A DNA stretch of 64,000 nucleotides from Hydnum rufescens UP504 (taxonomy: Eukaryota; Basidiomycota; Agaricomycetes; Cantharellales; Hydnaceae), in contig MU128916.1 of NCBI GenBank assembly GCA_014904985.1, forward strand, positions 440,092 to 504,091. The letters are read 5' to 3'. The notes under the pieces were generated by a model, which was not told where the DNA came from, did no database searches, and worked only from the letters and a program-made list of their open reading frames with translations. Shown here piece by piece: positions 58,595-64,000 of the stretch. The translations under genes and the position numbers were made by a program. The first letter of the stretch is position 1. Every line of letters begins with the position of its first letter.

Positions 58595-61144
58595 GTGTTC
58601 CCGCTGAACGGAAACACGAGGATCTCCCACTTCGGAAAGACAAACCTAAAGGGAAAGCACCGGAATGTCCCAAATAGGGCGTATGTTGAGTTACCAAAGC
58701 GAGCTAAGAAGGAACACAAGCCTTCTGGATCAAAGGAACAAGTACCTACCATATTAAAGCAGGACGCCAGAACCCAAGACCCGGTTTTGGACTTGCCTGA
58801 CGAAGACGTGGTGATGGGAGATGGCACGAAGGAGGAACGGAGTGTGAGAAAACAAGTCGGCCCGCGCGATGGGAAAGGCCCCATGGTTCCTAAGTCGAAA
58901 GACAGATTGACTAAACCCACTATGGAAGATGTCGTTATCCGTGACACAAAGGACCAGGTTAAAAAGCGGGCCTCCCCTGCATACCGATTTGCTAGCGAGC
59001 TGCAAGAGAACGTGAACATTGAGGCTTTGTTCAAAGCGCTGATGGACAAGGAAATATCGCTTAAGCTGGGCGATGTCTTCGGTTCTTCCTTTGAGTTATG
59101 CAAGAGGCTCCAGATAGCGTCGAAAACACAGCGGGTTCCGGTTGGTCAAGATGTAGTCGGAAGCAAGAGCCTTGAGGTCACGATAAACTCCATTGAGCGT
59201 GGAGTAGAACCTTCGCAACTGGGAAAGCGACCCCGGAAACCTCCGTTAATTAACCGCCCACCCAAGAAAGGCGATCCTACATCTAAATCTGTCATATATG
59301 AGCATGCAGATGTATTGACGGATGATGAAAATGAATACCTTGTAACAAATTGGAGCGGTCACTTAGTCAAACCTATGGACATGAGGCATCACGGCCCCAA
59401 GCGCCCATATGTTAACCGGCCACCCAAAAGAGGTGACCCGACAGCTAAAGAGTCTGATAACGATGAAGACGTGCCATTAGGAAAGAAAAACACTTGGCAC
59501 GCATCAAGTTCAAATGGATACACAATTGAACCGACGGACATGAGACGTCATGGCCCCAAGCACCCATACGTTAATCGCCCACCTAAGAAAGATCGTACTG
59601 TTAATGCGGTGTTCTATGATTCGGACGATAATCCTATCGATGAGATTTCAGATTCCAGTGATTTGGATACCGATGATCAGGCTGAGAAATACTACAAGCG
59701 GCAACTTCAAAATGAGCATAATCGAGTCTTTAACGTCAAGGAAATGGACTTCTCTTTTCGTCCTTCCTTTCTGGCTATGGTTACTGCGAGAATTCAAGGC
59801 TCGATTTTGGAATTCCCTTGTACGATGTTAATCGATAGCGGTAGCGAATTGAATATTATGGTCCAATCGACGCAGACTAAGCTTGAATTACCTCTGGATC
59901 CTTCTGGAAAGGATTGGCTATTACACGGAGTATCAGGCCACCAGGTCAATCTGGTTGGACTATGCCGGAATGTACCAGTGGATGTGGGAGGAGTTCCCCT
60001 TCCACACAATTTCTTCATAACGTCGGACCACATTGGTCAGAAGGATATCATACTGGGACAACCCTGGTTGTTTTCGTACTCCGCGAGAATTGATTACGAT
60101 CATGGTGCGGGAATGAACTTGCAAGTGTGGCGAGAAGGAGACTGGGGTGGACAATCTGTCCAAGTGACATTACCTATAATGTCTGCACCACGCAACATTC
60201 TCCCTATCGAGGCGATTAAACCCTATAAGAGGAATAGCTCAGTAAATTCGGTGGAGGTTACTTCAATCAATGCCGTACCCGAGTTCTTATTGAATATCAC
60301 ATTGGTTCTCGTAGAGGGAGAGTTGGACTCGAAAAAGCTGAGGCCTAACATCGAAGCCTCGGACATCTTGAACCTGGCAACAGAATCACCTGTAGTTTGC
60401 GAGGCTTTGCATAGGGCATTCTACTCCCAAAATCTGATCCGAGAAGATGAATTAGAATGGCGACTCATAAAGACGATGATTCGAGACGGTTATACATTCA
60501 ATCGCGCAACGGATTGCACGGAAGAGATAACTAGGTTCGTTCTTGGCAATCGAAAGTATAAGCCTGTAGGAAAGAAGGTTCATCCGGTGGCGTCATACAA
60601 TCTGGATTCTCGCCCTTTGGTCTTTACACCATTGAACCTGGGGGAGCTTCCTGTCTTACCAGTGCAGCCGGCAAAACTCGAAGATTTGAACTATACGCAG
60701 CGAATTACGAAAGAGCGAATGGCACTCATCTTAGGAAAAATTCCCACAGGTTTCCTATCTAAGACGGAGGTCGAGCTCTTAGCACATTTGATTTTGACCT
60801 ATGAGGATGCCTTTGCTTTTGAGGAGCACGAAAGAGGAACTTTTAATACAACTTACTTTCCTCTGTACGAGATGCCCACAGTACCTCACGAGCCCTGGAT
60901 GAAAACGAACATAAGGATTCCGTTAGGACGAATGGACGAGGTCTTGCACTTACTTCAAGAGCAGTTTGACAGTGGAAAATATGAATGTTCGGCGTCTTCT
61001 TATCGCTCTGCGATCTTTGCAGTTGAGAAGAAGTCGGGTTTTCTGCGTCTTGTACATGACCTTCAGCCCTTGAATGCTGTTTCTATTCGGGATGCTGGTC
61101 TTCCGCCCCAGATCGATGAGATGATCAAGCAGTTTACTGGTTGA
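58595..61144 (+). CDS. Gypsy-2 pol: DUF4100-like region, retropepsin and RT start (849 codons open)
   Basis: The segment RFASELQENVNIEALFKALM with DKEISLKLGDVFGSSFEL matches the DUF4100 type seen in basidiomycete Gypsy pols. A motif HGPKRPYVNRPPKR is repeated three times (about 59260-59590). Retropepsin is FPCTMLIDSGSELNIM with the active-site DSG and IILGQPWLFSYSARIDYDHG. RT begins YECSASSYRSAIFAVEKKSG with FLRLVHDLQPLNAVSIRD. The frame ends at a TGA (61142) in place of Arg, directly before the conserved DLKSGYDS. Confidence 0.88.
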   Translation: MFPLNGNTRISHFGKTNLKGKHRNVPNRAYVELPKRAKKEHKPSGSKEQVPTILKQDARTQDPVLDLPDEDVVMGDGTKEERSVRKQVGPRDGKGPMVPKSKDRLTKPTMEDVVIRDTKDQVKKRASPAYRFASELQENVNIEALFKALMDKEISLKLGDVFGSSFELCKRLQIASKTQRVPVGQDVVGSKSLEVTINSIERGVEPSQLGKRPRKPPLINRPPKKGDPTSKSVIYEHADVLTDDENEYLVTNWSGHLVKPMDMRHHGPKRPYVNRPPKRGDPTAKESDNDEDVPLGKKNTWHASSSNGYTIEPTDMRRHGPKHPYVNRPPKKDRTVNAVFYDSDDNPIDEISDSSDLDTDDQAEKYYKRQLQNEHNRVFNVKEMDFSFRPSFLAMVTARIQGSILEFPCTMLIDSGSELNIMVQSTQTKLELPLDPSGKDWLLHGVSGHQVNLVGLCRNVPVDVGGVPLPHNFFITSDHIGQKDIILGQPWLFSYSARIDYDHGAGMNLQVWREGDWGGQSVQVTLPIMSAPRNILPIEAIKPYKRNSSVNSVEVTSINAVPEFLLNITLVLVEGELDSKKLRPNIEASDILNLATESPVVCEALHRAFYSQNLIREDELEWRLIKTMIRDGYTFNRATDCTEEITRFVLGNRKYKPVGKKVHPVASYNLDSRPLVFTPLNLGELPVLPVQPAKLEDLNYTQRITKERMALILGKIPTGFLSKTEVELLAHLILTYEDAFAFEEHERGTFNTTYFPLYEMPTVPHEPWMKTNIRIPLGRMDEVLHLLQEQFDSGKYECSASSYRSAIFAVEKKSGFLRLVHDLQPLNAVSIRDAGLPPQIDEMIKQFTG

Positions 61145-62391
61145 ACTTGCTATTGTATCTGTGACCTAAAAAGCGGCTACGACAGCTATCTGTTAGCAGA
61201 GAAATCTCGAGATCTGACGACATTCCATGGATACGGTCTTGGACCACTGAGACTTACGCAATTGCCCCAGGGTTATACAAACTCTATGCAAGTCTTTTGT
61301 CATGCCACATCCCATATGATCGGTCCGATGGCACCAGAGTGTGCTAACGTGTTTGTTGATGATTGTGCTGGAATGGGCCCGAGAAACAACTATAATGACG
61401 AAACAATTGAAGGAAATGATCAGATTCGGCAATTCATCTTCGAGTTCGCTGGTATGCTGCAAGAGCTCTTAGCCCGAGTGAGGGAGTCAGGCACAACAAT
61501 TGCCGGACAAAAGACTGTTATTGCGACGCCTCAACTAGCCTTGCTTGGAGCGATTGTCTTGAGGGATGGGGCTCACGTTTCACATGAAATAAACGTGAAA
61601 TTGAGCAAGTGGCCCTATTGTAAAAACTCGACCGACATACGAGGGTTTCTTGGCACCATAGGAGTAGTCCGACATTGGATCAAAAACTTCGCGATCATCG
61701 CAAAGCCTTTGATGTTATTGACTCGAAAGATGCTTCCTAGCGAGTTTGAATGGACGGACAAAGCTCAACACGCGATGGATGACCTGAAACAAATGGCGTC
61801 AACTGCTGTTCCGATTAAGGTGATAGACTACGAAATTGCTCGTGCGGTCGTCTTAAAGTCGCAGCGATCCAATGACTACAGATTAGTATCGATTGCCGTG
61901 GATTCATCGATGATTGGCTGTGGCTGGGTCGTAAGCCAGCAACTTGAAGATGCGGAGTACCCTATAGTTTTCGGTTCAATAACGTTCAACAATGTCAAAA
62001 GCCGATACTCCCAACCAAAGCTTGAGCTTTATGGGGTTTTTCAAGCCCTAAATGCAGAATGATTCAGACTCCACAGGATCCATTTCCATTTAATTCTGGA
62101 TGCGAGCTACATCGGAAGATGATTAACAATCCTGGTCTGCCTAATGCAGTGATGACGAGGTGGATAACCTACATTCTGTTGTTTGACTTCGAAATTGAAC
62201 ACAGAGTGGCGGCAAAACATCGCGGGCCGGATGGACTATCGAGGCACCATCATGCTGAGGACGATTCAGCAGACTCAAGTGTTGACTCAGAGATAGACGA
62301 TGGTATCAAGCTTGTAAAAGCTCCGAAGGATGCTTTTCTTGTGTCGGAAGAAGAGGACGATGAAACGTTAAGCAATACAATGCTGGAATGA
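61145..62391 (+). pseudogene. Gypsy-2 reverse transcriptase and RNase H
   Basis: RT continues CDLKSGYDSYLLAEKSRDLT with TFHGYGLGPLRLTQLPQGYT, and ANVFVDDCAGMGP carries the catalytic VDD. The connection reads RGFLGTIGVVRHWIKNFAII. RNase H has LVSIAVDSSMIGCGWVVSQQ and RYSQPKLELYGVFQALNAE, then a TGA at 62060, HFHLILDASY-like residues in another frame and VMTRWITYILLFDFEIEHRV with GPDGLSRHHHAED. A second TGA lies at 62389. Confidence 0.86.
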
Positions 62392-63180
62392 TTGATGGGC
62401 GAATGCAAACCTTTAGAGGTTCTTTGGACGGAACATTTGGTCATCAGCGAAGAAGAAGAAACTTCGATGTTCTTCCAAGCATATGAAGGCGAAGTCACAA
62501 CGGTTGATGAGAAGAAGGCAGCAGACAAGTTGCACCATGAGCATAAAACCTATGAACACGACTCCCCGAATTATTGGGACGAAATTCTAGCGTACTTGAC
62601 GACTCTGAAGCTCCCGGAGGATCGAAAGCGACGGTCCCAGATAGCCAATTGGGCCAGGCAATTCTTCATCTTCAAAAACATGCTATGGAGACGAAATGGA
62701 GATAAGCCACCTCAGCAAGTAGTCTTAAATGAGGAAATACGATTAAGGATCTGTCAAGATGCACATGATGAGTCTGGACATCGAGGATGGGATCCGACAT
62801 TTCGAAAGATCAGGGACTTGTATTGGTGGCCAAATATGTACAATTTCGTCGTGCGGTATTGCCAGACTTGCCACGAGTGTCAGATACGATCGACCTATAG
62901 GAATAAGATTCCAATTCAACCGCAGTACACTTGAACCTTGCTTAGACGGTTTGACATGGACTCAGTGAACATGCCTAAAGGGAAACACGGGTTCAAGTAC
63001 ATAGTGGACTTAGTGGACAATCTTACCGGGTTCCTTGAAGCCACGAAGCTGCGACATCTGTCTTCTGAAAAGATCGCTGACTTCCTCTTCGAAGTAATGT
63101 GCCATTATGGCTGCATTTTTCAACTGACGATAGACAACAGATCTGAGTTTAAGGCAGCCCAGGCAGACAGATTAGACACC
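62392..63180 (+). pseudogene. Gypsy-2 integrase, truncated
   Basis: The zinc-binding domain reads ICQDAHDESGHRGWDPTFRK and FVVRYCQTCHECQIRSTYR (HHCC). After a TGA at 62932 the core begins FDMDSVNMPKGKHGFKYIVD (first Asp) and continues LTIDNRSEFKAAQADRLD. The usual TDNGPEF is here IDNRSEF, so the second catalytic Asp is kept but the loop is altered. The frame enters the minisatellite region before the catalytic Glu region is complete. Confidence 0.82.
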
Positions 63181-63289
63181 CTTTGGGTCGGCTTTTACTG
63201 CACAGGAGAGGACCCAAAGGGTCCCTTGACCCATCACAGACTCATGAGTGGGACTACATTGACTCATGAGGGGACAGTGCTAAATCATG

Positions 63290-63625
63290 ATCTGGGCATG
63301 GTATTGACAAGAACCCTCATGGGAAAGGTCATCAGACCCATGGGTATGACCCTTAGACACATGGGTTAGGTCCTCCCACTCATGGGGTTGACCCCTAGAC
63401 TCATGGGTTAAGTCATCAGACCCATGGGTTGGACCCATAGACCATGAATTGGTTGCTCAGATTCATGGGATTACCCTCCAGACTCATGAGTTGGGTCATC
63501 AGACCCATGGGTTGGAGCCCTAGGCCCTTGGGTTGGGTCATCAGACCCATGGGTATGCCATGAAGACCCATGAGTTGGGTCCTTAGACCCATTGGTTGGC
63601 CATCTATACCCATGGTTTGGACCCC
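63290..63625. repeat. 21-bp minisatellite (GTCATCAGACCCATGGGTTGG)
   Basis: About 12-15 degenerate units lie head to tail. Because 21 is a multiple of three, the minus strand stays open over 63416-63613 as a seven-residue repeat of the type PMGLMTQ, which is most likely fortuitous. The array begins close to the truncation of the Gypsy-2 integrase. Confidence 0.8.
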
Positions 63626-64000
63626 TAAGGAATAGATGAAAAAAGATAATAAATATGGGTGGGGCCCGCTTACAATATGCTTGTGGTACCTCAGGTTGCT
63701 CCCAAGGTTCCTTCGGGGTCCTGCCTTTTCAACCTTCGATCTGTTGGGCTGTCCTTACGAGTAGCAAGCAAGAGTCAAAGGCAAAGGCCTAACAGTGGAG
63801 TCGGAGGTGGGGGGCCTAACAGGTGGAGTTCCGAGCGTGTCCCACGGCTGTGTTCGGCGGGGTTTCTTTGCATCAGAAAGGAGGAAAGGCGTTAAGATGG
63901 CCTCGAACACACTGCTGTCTGAAGGTCTGCGTGAGGAGCTGCAGAGCAGTGCAAAAGGGCTAAAGTTAGGAACAACTAGAAACAACAACAAAGTTAGCAC
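63626..64000. other. Unassigned, CpG-normal sequence
   Basis: No gene was recognised. GGCCTAACAGTGGAGT and GGCCTAACAGGTGGAGT form a short tandem duplication near 63787-63826. This may be the edge of another retroelement. Confidence 0.3.

Larger units (their letters stand above)
55790..63180 (+). mobile_element. Gypsy-2: Ty3/Gypsy retrotransposon with DUF4100-type pol
   Basis: The order is 5' LTR, gag with zinc knuckle, long pol with a DUF4100-like segment, retropepsin, RT, RNase H and integrase. The integrase core is cut near 63175, where a minisatellite begins, so the 3' end and 3' LTR are missing. At least six in-frame TGA codons and a few frame changes show that it is inactive. Confidence 0.9.

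Noticed and set aside
50451..62934. TGA as a reassigned sense codon
   Set aside because: Host genes such as DAHP synthase and Miro end in TGA at the expected C-terminus, so TGA is a stop; decay of CGA is simpler.
63416..63613. Seven-residue-repeat protein gene on the minus strand
   Set aside because: Openness follows from the 21-bp repeat length; no start context, introns or domain support a gene.

Overview
The window looks like a draft assembly of a filamentous basidiomycete. Genes carry many short introns (about 50-65 nt, GT..AG, CTAAY-type branch sites). The repeats are typical of mushroom-type genomes: hAT with 8-bp TSDs, a Ngaro/PAT-type tyrosine-recombinase retroelement, a KDZ transposase relic and nested Ty3/Gypsy elements. 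All assignments come from reading motifs by eye; no database search was possible.

Layout. 1-10.3 kb is repeat-rich: two copies of a block pair (A=71-1828/6146-7890, B=1829-2890/5070-6134) flank a broken Zn2Cys6 regulator and a Tc1/mariner relic. A near-complete hAT element (6449-9899, TSD CCTCCAGT) sits inside a fold-back element. A 222-bp non-autonomous hAT relative (10103-10324, TSD ACTCTGAA) follows. 10.5-27.9 kb is the host gene island: a broken bacterial-type mannose-1-phosphate guanylyltransferase (-), an unidentified Pro/Ser-rich gene (+), class II DAHP synthase (+), phosphopantothenoylcysteine decarboxylase (-) divergent from Miro/Gem1 GTPase (+), a vWA protein (+), a G-patch-like nuclear protein (-) and an MFS transporter (+). 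28.0-34.1 kb is one element with split direct repeats A1-ORFs-B1-A2-B2 (gag, RT-RNase H, tyrosine recombinase on the minus strand). 35.6-38.7 kb is a membrane-anchored GH5 exo-beta-1,3-glucanase gene (-). 38.9-49.8 kb is a CpG-poor repeat graveyard (MITEs, KDZ relic, palindromic element, solo LTRs, minisatellite, Pol III-like box). 49.8-63.2 kb holds two nested Gypsy elements: Gypsy-2 sits in the integrase of Gypsy-1, and a related solo LTR splits its RT. The last 0.8 kb is a 21-bp minisatellite and unassigned sequence.

How genes relate. The host genes are mostly unrelated housekeeping functions: aromatic amino-acid entry, CoA synthesis, mitochondrial dynamics, transport and wall remodelling. 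The most unusual locus is the actinobacterial-type ManC relic at 10.56-11.76 kb, which carries what looks like a spliceosomal intron. Two decay signatures differ: host genes are broken mostly by single-base indels, several in short homopolymers (possible sequencing error), whereas the Gypsy elements are broken by in-frame TGA codons, most of them where Arg (CGA) is expected (CpG deamination or RIP-like mutation).
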